Shown here: piece by piece, positions 45,432 through 54,708 of the stretch
Layout: every line of letters begins with the position of its first letter
How positions within the stretch are numbered: the first letter of the stretch is position 1
Source of the DNA: Roseovarius sp. ZX-A-9
GTDB taxonomy: Bacteria; Pseudomonadota; Alphaproteobacteria; Rhodobacterales; Rhodobacteraceae
Length of the DNA: 64,000 nucleotides
Direction: 5' to 3'
Assembly (NCBI RefSeq): GCF_028369135.1
Contig: NZ_JAPWHW010000001.1
Span: 463,928 to 527,927 of the forward strand
The notes under the pieces: generated by a model
Told to the model about the DNA's origin: nothing
The model's database searches: none
Seen by the model: the letters and a program-made list of their open reading frames with translations, nothing else
Translations under genes and position numbers: made by a program

Positions 45432-46142
45432 ATGATCAGCAAAGCTTCACAGCCTTGCTTGCAGGGCTTCCGTTTCCCTCGGCCCGTCATTTACTATGCC
45501 GTCTAGGCGTACCATCGGTTTGCCCTGAGCCTGCGTGACGTGGAGGATCTGTTGGCCGAACGCAGCGTAATCGTCTTGTATGAAAGCATCCAGGTATGGT
45601 GCCAGCGGTTCGGAACACAGATAGCGGCCAAGATCCGTCGCGATCGCCCGGCTCCTGCCGACAAATGGCACCTCGACGAGGTCGTGATTTCAATTCGTGG
45701 GCGAAAACATTGGCTTTGGCGAGCGGTCGACGCCAACGGAGACGTACTGGAGATACTGTTGCAAAGTCGCAGAGATGCCCATGCTGCCAAGCGTTTCCTG
45801 AATAAGTTGATGAAACGATGGGGTGTGCCGCGTGTCCTTGTGACAAACAAACTGCGCAGCTATGGCGCGGCCGTCCGTGATCTTTGCCCAAGCGTAGATC
45901 ATCGTTCCCACAAGGGGTTGAACAACCAATCCGAGGCGTCGCATCGACACACACGACGAAGAGAAAAGACCATGGGCCGTTTCAAATCCCCGCGCCAAGC
46001 GCAGAATTTCCTACCCGTCCACGATCAGACCACCAACATCTTTCGACCAAAGCGTCACAGCCTTTCCACAAAATCCTACCGCCAATCTCGGGCTGACGCG
46101 TTCAGCCTGTAGAACAACTATTTGGCCGAAGTGGGAGCCTGA
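45432..46142 (+). pseudogene. decayed IS6-family transposase
   Basis: Reads QGFRFPRPVIYYAV-stop-AYHRFALSLRDVEDLLAER, then WHLDEVVISIRGRKHWLWRAV, VTNKLRSY, NNQSEASH, and a second stop within FSL-NNYLAEVGA. Both internal TAG codons (45504-45506 and 46110-46112) replace Trp. The second catalytic Asp is now Asn. The frame is otherwise continuous over 236 codons. It is related to the element at 42504 but strongly diverged. Confidence 0.88.
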
Positions 46143-46182
46143 ACGGAGCGCGGATCTTTGTCACGTCGCTACAAAACAACCT

Positions 46183-46624
46183 GACAAAGCCAAGTGGACT
46201 TACCTTTATCGCGCGATCAATCTGGATGGCCAAACCCTTGTTTTCATGCTGTCAGAACGCCGTGACCTTGCCGCATCCCGCAGGTTTTTCAAGCAGGCGA
46301 TCGGCACAAACGTGCGTGCCAGATCGGGTGGCCATCGACAAGAGCGGCGCAAACTTGACCGGCCTGACAGCAGTAAACGTGATCCTGAAATTCACCGGGA
46401 AGGGACTTCTTTTCACGATCCGGCAGATCAAGTATCTCAACAATATTCTGGAACAGGATCACCGTTTTATCAAGCGGATTACCGGCCCAACGCTGGGCTT
46501 CAAGGCCTTCCAATCAACTGCCGCAACCATCGCAGGGATCGAGGTCGCCCACATGATCCGCAAGAAACAATTTGCGGCTCAAGGCATAGCTGCATTCCGG
46601 CAATTCGCAGCGCTGGCGGCATAG
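46183..46624 (+). pseudogene. second decayed IS6-family transposase (frameshifted)
   Basis: Frame 1 reads DKAKWTYLYRAINLDGQTLV and then FMLSERRDLAASRRFFKQAIGTN. After a +1 shift near 46310 it continues VPDRVAIDKSGANLTGLTAV...YLNNILEQDHRFIKRIT...GIEVAHMIRKKQF to a stop. These are core and C-terminal IS6/IS26-type segments. A right-end-like repeat TTTGCGACGGAACTGTC lies at 46664-46680, which marks the end of the accessory region. Confidence 0.83.
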
Positions 46625-46687
46625 TCATGTCCGCAGGGTAGCTTTCTAAAACACCTACAAAAATTTGCGACGGAACTGTCGAACGCG

Positions 46688-47392
46688 TCAGTCGCGCTTG
46701 AACAGAACCGAATGCGATGCCTTGTCTGCGCGCAGGTCAGTGCGCAGATCGGCATGAAGCGCGCGGCCCGCCAGCACCCCCGGACGCTTGCCGACCGTAT
46801 CCAGCCAGCGCGCCATGTGCGGCTTGTCCTCCAGGCTTTGCTCCTGACCCTCCCAGAGCGACGCCCAGGGCCAGATTGCCATGTCGGCGATGGAATAGAA
46901 ATCACCGGCAACGAATTCATGCTTACTCAGCTGGGCATCGAGTACCCGGTAAAGGCGGGCGGTTTCAGAGCGATACCGGTCCTTGGCATAAGGCAGGTCC
47001 TGCGGTGGCTCCATTGCCGGGGCGTATTTCAGAAAATGATGCGCCTGCCCGGCCATCGGGCCCAGCCCGCCCATCTGCCACATCAGCCATTGATCGACCG
47101 CAATCCTCTCTCGTTCGGTTGCACCGCAGAATTGCCCGGTCTTGCGCGCCAAGTATTGCAGGATCGCACCGCTCTCGAAAATGCTGATCGGCGCGCCGTC
47201 CGGACCATCGGGATCGGTGATCGCGGGCATCTTGTTGTTGGGCGAGATGGCCAGAAACGCCGGTTCAAACTGCGCGCCTTCCTTTATGTTGACCAGATGC
47301 ACTGTGTAAGGCAGGCCCATCTCTTCCAGTGCGATGGCGGCTTTCCAACCGTTTGGCGTGGGCCAGAAATAGAGGTCGATGGGGCTGGTCAT
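46688..47392 (-). CDS. glutathione S-transferase (YfcG/Nu-class type)
   Basis: 234 residues. The start MTSPIDLYFWPTPNGWKAAIALEEMGLPY carries the TPNG(W/H)K motif of Nu-class enzymes, where Thr and Asn replace the usual catalytic Tyr/Ser. ISPNNKMPAITD and FESGAILQYLARKTG are glutathione-binding blocks. E. coli YfcG shows disulfide-bond reductase activity, so a thiol-redox role is plausible. It is divergent from the SAM-II/metZ unit. Confidence 0.9.
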   Translation of the reverse strand: MTSPIDLYFWPTPNGWKAAIALEEMGLPYTVHLVNIKEGAQFEPAFLAISPNNKMPAITDPDGPDGAPISIFESGAILQYLARKTGQFCGATERERIAVDQWLMWQMGGLGPMAGQAHHFLKYAPAMEPPQDLPYAKDRYRSETARLYRVLDAQLSKHEFVAGDFYSIADMAIWPWASLWEGQEQSLEDKPHMARWLDTVGKRPGVLAGRALHADLRTDLRADKASHSVLFKRD

Positions 47393-47502
47393 GGGCGCGC
47401 TCCGCTACAGGGTGTCTTGCCAAGATGATGCTTTTTACCCTGTTGGCAAGGTTATGCGCGTCACAGATTTGTTGACGCGCCGGGCCGCCGGCGCTAAACG
47501 GA

Positions 47503-47558
47503 TCGCGTGGCGATTTGTTACCGGATTGCGGGCCACGTTAAATATTCCGCTAAAAGGT
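47503..47558 (+). ncRNA. SAM-II riboswitch
   Basis: CGTGGCGATTTG (47506-47517), CCGGATTGC, GGCCACGTTAAA and then CCGCTAAAAGG (47547-47557) match the SAM-II (metA motif) consensus. GTGGC pairs with GCCAC as P1, and the 3' CTAAAAGG strand forms the pseudoknot. It lies in the metZ leader, where SAM should lower expression. Confidence 0.92.
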
Positions 47559-47569
47559 CAGGAGCGGGG

Positions 47570-47604
47570 ACCCCCTGATGCTTGACCGGCACGGGGGTTT
47601 TTTT
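47570..47604 (+). terminator. leader terminator of the SAM-II/metZ unit
   Basis: ACCCCC (47570-47575) pairs with GGGGGT (47593-47598), followed by T to 47604. It lies between riboswitch and metZ. An alternative stem, GGTCAGGAGC (47556-47565) with GCTTGACC (47580-47587), would enclose and mask its left arm. Confidence 0.65.
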
Positions 47605-47629
47605 GTGGGCCACAGGCCCGGAGGTCAAA

Positions 47630-48811
47630 ATGAAAAATGAATGGAATGCCCGCACCAAGATGGTGCATGGCGGCACGCAGCGCAGCCAATGGGGAGAGGT
47701 GAGCGAAGCAATCTTTCTCACCCAGGGGTTCGTCTATGAAAGCGCCGAGGCCGCCGAGGCTCGATTCATCGAAACCGGACCGGACGAATATATCTACGCC
47801 CGCTACGGCAATCCGACAGTGGCGATGTTCGAAAAGCGTATTGCCACGCTGGAAGGGGCCGAGGATGCTTTCGGCACCGCATCGGGCATGGCGGCGGTCA
47901 GTGCTGCACTGACATCGATGCTGCGCGCAGGCGATCACGTGGTCGCGGCGCGGGCGCTGTTCGGCTCGTGCCTCTACGTGCTTGAAGAGATCCTGACGCG
48001 GTTCGGTGTCGAGGTCACATTCGTTGACGGCACCGATCAGGCCCAGTGGGCAGAGGCGATCCGCGAGGGAACCAAGGCGGTATTTTTCGAGACGGTAGCC
48101 AATCCCACGCTCGACGTGATCGACATTCGCGCAGTGGCCAAATTGGCCCATGCGGTCGGTGCGACGGTGATCGTGGACAATGTTTTTGCAACGCCGGTCT
48201 TTTCGCGGGCAATCGAGCAGGGCGCCGATGTGGTGGTTTATTCGGCGACCAAGCATATTGACGGTCAGGGCCGCACGCTGGGCGGGGTGGTCCTTGGCAG
48301 CCGGCAGTTCATCCGCAAGACGCTGGAACCCTACATGAAACATACCGGCGGCTCGATGTCGCCGTTTACAGCCTGGGTCATGCTCAAAGGGCTGGAGACG
48401 ATTGACCTGCGCGTGCGCGCCCAGGCCGACTCGGCGCTGGCGATGGCAAAGGCGTTGGAGGGGCATCCCAAGCTGCGCCGCGTCATCTACCCCGGACTCG
48501 ACAGCCATCCTCAGGCGGCTCTCGTGCGCGAACAGATGGGTAAGGGCGGCACGGTCGTGTCCTTGGAAATTGCCGGCGGACAGGCAGAAGCGTTCCGGTT
48601 TCTCAACGCGCTCGAAATCGTGCTGATCTCGAACAATCTTGGCGATGCCAAATCCATCATCACCCATCCGGCCACGACCACGCACCAGCGGCTGAGTGAC
48701 GAACAGCGCGCGGCGCTGGGGATCACGCCAGGGCTGGTCCGGTTCTCGCTGGGGATCGAGGATACCGATGATCTGATCGCAGATGTGATGCAGGCGCTCG
48801 ACGCGGTGTGA
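47630..48811 (+). CDS. metZ: O-succinylhomoserine sulfhydrylase
   Basis: 393 residues starting MKNEWNARTKMVHGGTQRSQWGEVSEAIFLTQGFVYESAEAAEARF, with GGAGGT upstream. The PLP lysine is in SATKHIDGQGR. YARYGNPT and VVDNVFATP-type segments belong to the Cys/Met metabolism PLP family. It makes homocysteine from O-succinylhomoserine and sulfide, the direct-sulfhydrylation route to methionine. A SAM-II riboswitch and terminator control the leader. I drop an in-frame ATG at 47579-47581/CTG region that lies inside the terminator. Confidence 0.93.
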   Translation: MKNEWNARTKMVHGGTQRSQWGEVSEAIFLTQGFVYESAEAAEARFIETGPDEYIYARYGNPTVAMFEKRIATLEGAEDAFGTASGMAAVSAALTSMLRAGDHVVAARALFGSCLYVLEEILTRFGVEVTFVDGTDQAQWAEAIREGTKAVFFETVANPTLDVIDIRAVAKLAHAVGATVIVDNVFATPVFSRAIEQGADVVVYSATKHIDGQGRTLGGVVLGSRQFIRKTLEPYMKHTGGSMSPFTAWVMLKGLETIDLRVRAQADSALAMAKALEGHPKLRRVIYPGLDSHPQAALVREQMGKGGTVVSLEIAGGQAEAFRFLNALEIVLISNNLGDAKSIITHPATTTHQRLSDEQRAALGITPGLVRFSLGIEDTDDLIADVMQALDAV

Positions 48812-48921
48812 CGCCTGTTCTGACAGCGACAGGCCATGTCGTGTTTGACGTGGCAAGTGTCGCTGTCATGCCACAGGATCAACGGCAGACGCATCCGCGT
48901 CGCAGCCCGCGAGGTCCTGCC

Positions 48922-49650
48922 ATGACAGAAACGCCCCAGATTCTGGCCAACCCTGACGCCGCGCAGTTCGGCGCGATCGCCGATTTCATCCTGTCACCCG
49001 ATCTGACGGTACCCGATGACGCGCTGCGGCACTGTGCGACCTTGCTGATCGACACGCTGGGCGTGGCGGTCGGCGCGGCGCAGCTGGAAGCGGGCCGCAT
49101 CGCCCGCGAGTTTGCCGTGGATTTTCATGCCGCCGGAAGCAACCATTACGCGGCAACCATGCTGTTCGACGATAGACGGGTCAGCATTCCCGGCGCTGGC
49201 TGGGCGCTGGCGACCCAGATCGACAATCTTGACGGGCATGACGGGTACAACCCGACCAAGGGGCATATCGGCTGCGCAGTGGTGCCAGCGCTGCTGGCCT
49301 TTGCCGAACACGCACCCGAGCTCAGCGGGCGCGACGCACTGACCGCCCTCGCGATGTCCTACGAGGTGGCGGCGCGGGCCGGGCAAGCCCTGCATGCCAG
49401 CGTGTCGGACTACCATACCTCGGGGGCGTGGAACGCGCTGGGGGTCGCTGCACTGGGATGCCGGCTGTCAGGCGACGGCGCGGATGTCTTGCGGCAGGCA
49501 TTGGGCATCGCCGAGTATCACGGCATGGCCGCCGCGCTGGACGCACACCGCCGCCGCGCCATATGGTCAACGCGTGACCGAATACTGGAGCCGGGCGTGC
49601 GTTTTTCCGAACTCTCCAGCCTGCTCTACTCTGCACCGGAGACCTCATGA
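48922..49650 (+). pseudogene. truncated MmgE/PrpD-family protein
   Basis: 242 residues from the ATG at 48922 (MTETPQILANPD), where GAGG precedes; family members are about 450. The first 200 residues are typical (ATQIDNLDGHDGYNPTKGHIGCAVVPALLAFAE, YHTSGAWNALGVAA, LGIAEYHG). After GIAEYHG the usual C-terminal lid is absent and a short tail ends SSLLYSAPETS. The stop overlaps the next gene by ATGA. An internal deletion is likely. A short functional variant is possible, since the junction keeps the frame and coupling. Confidence 0.65.
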
Positions 49651-50621
49651 CCCGTACAGCCCCGCGCATCCTGATCCACAACAACGAGGCCAACAGCATG
49701 ATCGCGCGTCTGGCCGAGACTGCACCGGACGCCGTGGTTGCGACCTGCAACAGCTACGATGGGCTGCCCGCGATCATGAAGGATTTCAGGCCCGATATCG
49801 TCTATGGCATCTGTTTTCAGGGACGCGCCGGGTTCCCGCGCGAGGCCCTTTTCGGGCCGGACGGACCTGAATGGGTAGCCGTCGGTGGCTCGGGCGTCGA
49901 TCACTTGCGCAGTTGGGATGTCAACAAAGTGACGGTCACGAATTCCTCCGGCGTTGCTGCGGCGATGATGGCGGAATATGTCTTTGGCACGCTTTTGCAT
50001 TTCACCCTCGATGTTCCCGGTCTCATGACCGATCAAGCCGCACGTCGCTGGGACGGTGGCCGGCTGGTGAACCACATGCATGACAAGACGATGCTGATCG
50101 TCGGGCTGGGCCATACCGGACAGGCCGTAGCCGCGCGCGCCAAGGCCTTCGGAATGCATGTCATCGGCACCCGCGCGCGTCCCACCGAGATGGAGAATAT
50201 TGACGAGGTGCATCCCAGCAACGCGTTGCCATCGCTGTGGGAACGGGCCGATTTCGTCACGATCTGCGTGCCGCTTCTGCCCGCAACACGCGGCATGATT
50301 GATGCGCAGGCCTTTGCCGCGATGAAACCGAGCGCGATCTTTGTCGATGTATCGCGTGGCGGCGTGGTGGACGGTGACGCGCTGATCAATGCGCTGCGTG
50401 GCGGATCAATCGCGGCAGCCGCGCTCGATGTATTCGCAACAGAACCATTGCCCGAGGATAGCCCGTTCTGGGGGCTGGATAATGTGATCGTGTCGCCGCA
50501 TTGTTCGTCGGTCTACCAGGGATGGACCGACGCATCGTTCGAGATGTTCCTGAAAAATCTCGCGCGCTGGCGGAAAGGTGAGACATTGCACAACATCGTC
50601 AATCCCGAACGCGGTTATTAA
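49647..50621 (+). CDS. D-2-hydroxyacid dehydrogenase (NAD-dependent)
   Basis: 324 residues. VGLGHTGQAVAARAKAFGMHVIGTRA is the Rossmann NAD(P) motif. FVDVSRGGVVDGDALINAL holds the catalytic Arg/Glu neighbourhood, and VSPHCSS the catalytic His. It oxidises or reduces a 2-hydroxy/2-keto acid of unknown identity. Translational coupling to the MmgE/PrpD remnant suggests one catabolic pathway. Confidence 0.87.
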   Translation: MTRTAPRILIHNNEANSMIARLAETAPDAVVATCNSYDGLPAIMKDFRPDIVYGICFQGRAGFPREALFGPDGPEWVAVGGSGVDHLRSWDVNKVTVTNSSGVAAAMMAEYVFGTLLHFTLDVPGLMTDQAARRWDGGRLVNHMHDKTMLIVGLGHTGQAVAARAKAFGMHVIGTRARPTEMENIDEVHPSNALPSLWERADFVTICVPLLPATRGMIDAQAFAAMKPSAIFVDVSRGGVVDGDALINALRGGSIAAAALDVFATEPLPEDSPFWGLDNVIVSPHCSSVYQGWTDASFEMFLKNLARWRKGETLHNIVNPERGY

Positions 50622-50678
50622 AACCCGCTGAGTGTGCAACGGTACGCGGATGCCGTGCCAGATCACCGGCGCTGCGCT

Positions 50679-50858
50679 TTATTGAGGCGTCGCTTCCACC
50701 GTCGTGACCGCTGGTTTCGCGGCCTGCATGCGCAGCCGTGCGGGCAATGCGAACGGGTTCGATTTCAGAACCGCCGCAGACAGGACTTGCGCCACGCGCA
50801 ATTGGTTCTCGATCAGGTAGCCAGCCAGTCGAATATTGGCGGCATATATAGGCGTCAT
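50679..50858 (-). CDS. small conserved-looking protein
   Basis: 59 residues, MTPIYAANIRLAGYLIENQLRVAQVLSAAVLKSNPFALPA and a Pro/Ala tail. GAGGA lies 7 bases before the ATG at 50856-50858. The amphipathic helix pattern recalls small phasin-like Rhodobacteraceae proteins, but the resemblance is weak. It is downstream of folE2 on the same strand, about 210 bases away. Confidence 0.5.
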   Translation of the reverse strand: MTPIYAANIRLAGYLIENQLRVAQVLSAAVLKSNPFALPARLRMQAAKPAVTTVEATPQ

Positions 50859-51066
50859 CTGGTTATCCTCACTGTTCAGCGGTTGCTTGCCCCCTGAATC
50901 AGATGGCCGTCGGAGGGGGCGTGGGTCCGACAGGAAGATATCCTGCCGGATCGCGTGTGAGAGACCAAATTCATTCCTGTCGTGATGTTTAAAGTGACCA
51001 GACCCGCGCGGCAATCTGCCCGGCAAACGGGCAGATGCGCCAATTTTCAGTCAGATCATGTCGCCG

Positions 51067-52167
51067 TCAGCCAACGTGAAAGAGCGTGCTGAACAGCCGG
51101 GGGTCGATGCTCTGCGCGGCAAATGTATCGCCTTGAGTAAGGATGCTGACCGCATCGTGACTGTGCAGGCTTTCCTGATGGCTGGCCACCACCCGGAAAT
51201 CGCCGATTCGCGCTTCGCTCAACAACCGTTGGCAAAAAAGACGCGCGGCGTCCTCGACAAAGATCGGGTTGGCGGCGTTCAGCTCGGCAAAGGCCTGTTC
51301 ATCCTCGCGCTTGACCATCACCTGGGTTTCGGTGGGCACGGCATCGCGGGCGATGTCGATGAGATCCTCGAACCACAGGCAATCCTTGCAGGCCATCTCG
51401 ACCGAGATTCGCGCGACCGACCGTTGCGAATGGGGCGTAGCCAGCTGGCCGCGCCTCTGGCGGGCATGCTCGGACAGCTCCAGCGAGCAGGGACAGGTGG
51501 ATGAATACACGTAGTCCAGATGCATGAACTTGCGCCGCACGCCGTCTTTCTCGACCAGTTCCAGCGCGAAGTCGTAATACTGGAACCCAACCAGCCCCGA
51601 GCGCAGCGATTCCACCTTCATCGGGTAGGAAAACCGCATCTGAATGCGGGCATCCAGACTGTCCAGATCGCTGATGTAATCATCCAGCGCGGCCTCGATC
51701 ACCTTGAAGCTGAATGTCTTTTCGGCGTGTTTGTAAAAGCTGCGCATGATCCGGGACATGTTGATGCCCTTCTTGCCCGCCTCCAGGCTGACCGTGCCAG
51801 TCACCGAGGTTTCCAGCGTCAGGTCGCCACCTTGGCGGGTGTGAAAGCGGATCGGCAGACGGAAATTGGAAATGCCGACATGCTGCAATTGCTGTCTTGC
51901 ACCGCGGATCAGCGAAGTCGGCCCGTTCTGCAGGTCGGGCAGTGTGGCGCGATAAGCCTCGTCGGCATTGAACCCTTCGGGATAGTTGCGCGACAGTGCC
52001 GGGTAATTCGATACCGCACCGTTTGGCAGAAGCCGGGCAATGGCGGGATCAAGATCGGCGACCTCTTCTGGGCTGCTTTCGGCAGCCCAGCGACGCAGAA
52101 GTGCCAGCGCATCTTCGGCCTCTTGGCGGTCCGGTGCTGCATGCAAATCAGAATACAGGTAGTTCAT
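51067..52167 (-). CDS. folE2: GTP cyclohydrolase I type 2 (FolE2)
   Basis: 366 residues. FHTRQGGDLTLETSVTGTVSLEAGKKGINMSRIMR and SSTCPCSLELSEHARQRRGQLATPHSQRS are FolE2 blocks, with the metal-binding Cys in CPCS. The enzyme makes dihydroneopterin triphosphate for folate and does not strictly need zinc. In many bacteria folE2 is induced by zinc shortage through Zur; I see no certain Zur box here. GGGGAT precedes the ATG. Confidence 0.93.
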   Translation of the reverse strand: MNYLYSDLHAAPDRQEAEDALALLRRWAAESSPEEVADLDPAIARLLPNGAVSNYPALSRNYPEGFNADEAYRATLPDLQNGPTSLIRGARQQLQHVGISNFRLPIRFHTRQGGDLTLETSVTGTVSLEAGKKGINMSRIMRSFYKHAEKTFSFKVIEAALDDYISDLDSLDARIQMRFSYPMKVESLRSGLVGFQYYDFALELVEKDGVRRKFMHLDYVYSSTCPCSLELSEHARQRRGQLATPHSQRSVARISVEMACKDCLWFEDLIDIARDAVPTETQVMVKREDEQAFAELNAANPIFVEDAARLFCQRLLSEARIGDFRVVASHQESLHSHDAVSILTQGDTFAAQSIDPRLFSTLFHVG

Positions 52168-52525
52168 GTCCGTTTATCCCCGGCAGCATCTCAAGCCACC
52201 TACATAATTGGTTGCGGCAATAATTGCTATGTACACCCAGTTTTACGTCCAAGATCCCGGTTCGGATCACACTGAAATTTTGCAGAGCCCATTGGCCTTG
52301 GTTCGAGAATCCTTTTCCTGTGATGGGTATGATAGATCGCACTGTTCGCTACAGGATGCATTGCGACACCGGATGCGCCGAAAACGGTGAAAATGCGGTT
52401 CCAGAGGTTTGATTTGATGCGACTGATCTGCGACCGGGCGGCAGCGCAGGCTGAAAATGGCCCTCCCGGAACGCATTGCGCCCGCCGGATCACGGCGGGC
52501 GTCTGCATGGTTCGTACAGGCGTGA
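52168..52525. other. spacer between folE2 and DUF2853
   Basis: 358 bases without a convincing gene. GCCCGCCG-GATCA-CGGCGGGC (52480-52500) is a perfect 8-bp stem downstream of the DUF2853 gene and may be its terminator, although no T run follows. The folE2 promoter should lie near 52170-52240. Confidence 0.4.
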
Positions 52526-52867
52526 TCAGCCGTAGACCGATTCCTTGCCGAAATGCTTGGTCAGCATATAGTAGACGACCGCGCGGTATTTGTTGCGCTC
52601 CGAAAGACCGTAGGTCTCGAGCACCTGATTGATCGCATCCATCAACGCCGGGCTGTCGGCGAGCCCCAGTTTCTTGATCAGGAAGTTTTCCTTGACGGTT
52701 TCCAGTTCCTGCGGCTGGCTCGCAGCCACCGTCGCTGCGTCGGCATTGTAGATCGCCGGACCGCATCCGATTGTTACTTTGGTCAACAGATCCATATCGG
52801 GCTGCATTCCACATTTGTTGCGCAAATCGTCGGCATACTTGGCGATCAGCTCGTCACGTTTTCCCAT
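52526..52867 (-). CDS. DUF2853 family protein
   Basis: 113 residues, MGKRDELIAKYADDLRNKCGMQPDMDLLTKVTIGCGPAIYNADAATVAASQPQELETVKENFLIKKLGL, the DUF2853 pattern. GGAGAC lies before the ATG at 52865-52867; the longer open frame upstream is not protein-like. It is a small all-helical protein of unknown function. It is divergent from the secreted ClpP-like gene. Confidence 0.85.
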   Translation of the reverse strand: MGKRDELIAKYADDLRNKCGMQPDMDLLTKVTIGCGPAIYNADAATVAASQPQELETVKENFLIKKLGLADSPALMDAINQVLETYGLSERNKYRAVVYYMLTKHFGKESVYG

Positions 52868-53070
52868 TATTCCAGTCTCCCTAATGGCGGTTTCACCCGC
52901 AATTGTTAGTCTATAGCCCTCGTGGCTCGTGGCAAAGGTTACTGATTTGGCGAAGTTTGACAAAGAGAAAAGCCACGGCGAATTCCCCGCGCCGACGACG
53001 CAACAGATTTGACAGGGGCGCGCAGCTCTTTCTAGAGTTGGAGGATATTGTTTAAACAGGGAATTTCCCG

Positions 53071-54537
53071 ATGGTATCGACTTTTTTCGGTCGCAGCCTG
53101 ATTGCCATTTGCCTTGCCTTGCTAGGCAGCGGATTGCCGCATCATAGCCATGCGGCGGATGTGGCGCTGCATACTGATCCGGTGATGTCATGCTATCTGC
53201 GCCTTGAGGGACCGATTGACGCCGCCGATCCCGACCGCCTGAAACAGATGTTGAAGCGTTATAACGAAAGCACGAGCAGCCTCGATTTCCCATCATCCCC
53301 GCGCATCTGTCTGAACAGCCAGGGCGGCGATTATGCAGCGGCGCTTGCGATCATCGACCAGCTGGGCGGGCGGTTTTCCACCGCGATCGCTTCGGGGGAT
53401 GCCTGCACCGGAGCCTGCGCACTGGTGTTCATGGCCGGACGCGAAGGCGATGGCGGCACCGTGGACAGCCGACAGGGCGGACGGATCGTGCATCCCAAGG
53501 CGACGCTCAGCTTCGGCGGGTCCGGTGTAACACCGCTCGCCACCGCGCAGATTGCGCAGGTGATCGGCCTGCAAACGACATACGATATCCACTCCGATAT
53601 CATTTTGGCGATGCTTGACACATCCGCGGACGCCCGGACGCTTGCGACCGTTGCCGAAGCGTCGTTGTGGCAAATTCGGGTCGGGCCGACGGTGATGCCG
53701 GACAAGCTCAGCCCGTTGGCGGTGCTGATGGCCTGCAATCATGCCAGCGCGCCCCTGATAGATCGGCTGCGCTTTGCGGATGACGAATTGCACGATCCCG
53801 ATTGGCCCGAGCGCGACACACCCCAGTTGCTAACGTACGGTTCAGGCGTTCAAACCGGACAACTGGCTCTGAAGATCAACGGGCGCGATGTGACATGCGA
53901 GGTCAGCTACTATGGTGCCCACAGCCTGCCCACCGGGCAGGTTGGTGTCGTCAGCCTGTCGATTGGTGGGGGCGATGGCGCAGAACTCTACCGGCCGCTC
54001 TACGGCCCGATGCTGTTCACCGACTCGACCCCCCTGCAGACGCTGGCGCGACAGTCGGATACCGTAGCTGAACCGGTCGCCATCACCAGCCGCAATGCGC
54101 CGGACAAAGCAGAAGATGACGGGCTTTGCGGGCTGATCGCGGACGGCAAGCTGATCAGACATTCTCGCTGTGTCCGTACCGAATACATCACCTCGGACAC
54201 GGCGTTCAATGAATTGATCCGGACGACATTCGATAGCGGTAATGGCGCGTTGATCGTCGCAACGGCGACGGGTGAATATGGGCGCCGCTGGCCCCAGAAT
54301 ATGGAGCCGGAATATACTCTGGATGGCGTGCCTGCGGATGCGTGGAGCGACGGCATGCCGGATGAGGGGGAAGATGGGAACGATCCGGGTGCCGACACGG
54401 CCTGCCGCATCGTGACCAATGGGCAAAGCCAGTGGTGTCCAACCAGTTTTTGGCGACGTCAGGACACCGGGGAGGTGTTCCTGTTCATCGCTGATAGACA
54501 TACCGAAGCGGGGTTGGAATATTCCGGCTGGGACTGA
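53071..54537 (+). CDS. secreted protein with ClpP/crotonase-like domain
   Basis: 488 residues with a signal peptide ending near SHAADV. Residues 40-200 look like the periplasmic ClpP-like fold: CLNSQGGDYAAALAIIDQLGG, then DACTGACALVFMAG and IVHPKATLSFGGSG. The Ser of a true ClpP active site (GxSAS) appears as GACAL, so peptidase activity is doubtful. The C-terminal half is Asp/Gly-rich with paired cysteines (CRIVTNGQSQWC). Likely a periplasmic protein of unknown role. Confidence 0.7.
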   Translation: MVSTFFGRSLIAICLALLGSGLPHHSHAADVALHTDPVMSCYLRLEGPIDAADPDRLKQMLKRYNESTSSLDFPSSPRICLNSQGGDYAAALAIIDQLGGRFSTAIASGDACTGACALVFMAGREGDGGTVDSRQGGRIVHPKATLSFGGSGVTPLATAQIAQVIGLQTTYDIHSDIILAMLDTSADARTLATVAEASLWQIRVGPTVMPDKLSPLAVLMACNHASAPLIDRLRFADDELHDPDWPERDTPQLLTYGSGVQTGQLALKINGRDVTCEVSYYGAHSLPTGQVGVVSLSIGGGDGAELYRPLYGPMLFTDSTPLQTLARQSDTVAEPVAITSRNAPDKAEDDGLCGLIADGKLIRHSRCVRTEYITSDTAFNELIRTTFDSGNGALIVATATGEYGRRWPQNMEPEYTLDGVPADAWSDGMPDEGEDGNDPGADTACRIVTNGQSQWCPTSFWRRQDTGEVFLFIADRHTEAGLEYSGWD

Positions 54538-54650
54538 AGGCAACGGCACGCTTCGGCTTTGACAGTCTCAACCGTTGCAGCGGGCACGCCGATGGGTCAG
54601 CTACACCCCATTCCCGGATTACAGCCGACGGCTTCATCTGAAAGATGCGC

Positions 54651-54687
54651 AAAAAAACGCGCGCCGGAGAGGGCCCCGACGCGCGTT
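54651..54687 (-). terminator. terminator of ahcY
   Basis: On the reverse strand AACGCGCG...CGCGCGTT closes a GC-rich loop and is followed by seven T in total. It lies 21 bases past the ahcY stop, between convergent genes. Confidence 0.8.
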
Positions 54688-54708
54688 CTGTTTCTTGGTC
54701 AATACAGC

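Noticed and set aside
52201..52233. TACATA...TATGTA as a Zur box before folE2
   Set aside because: Only six bases pair and the inner part does not; I cannot match it to a Zur consensus.
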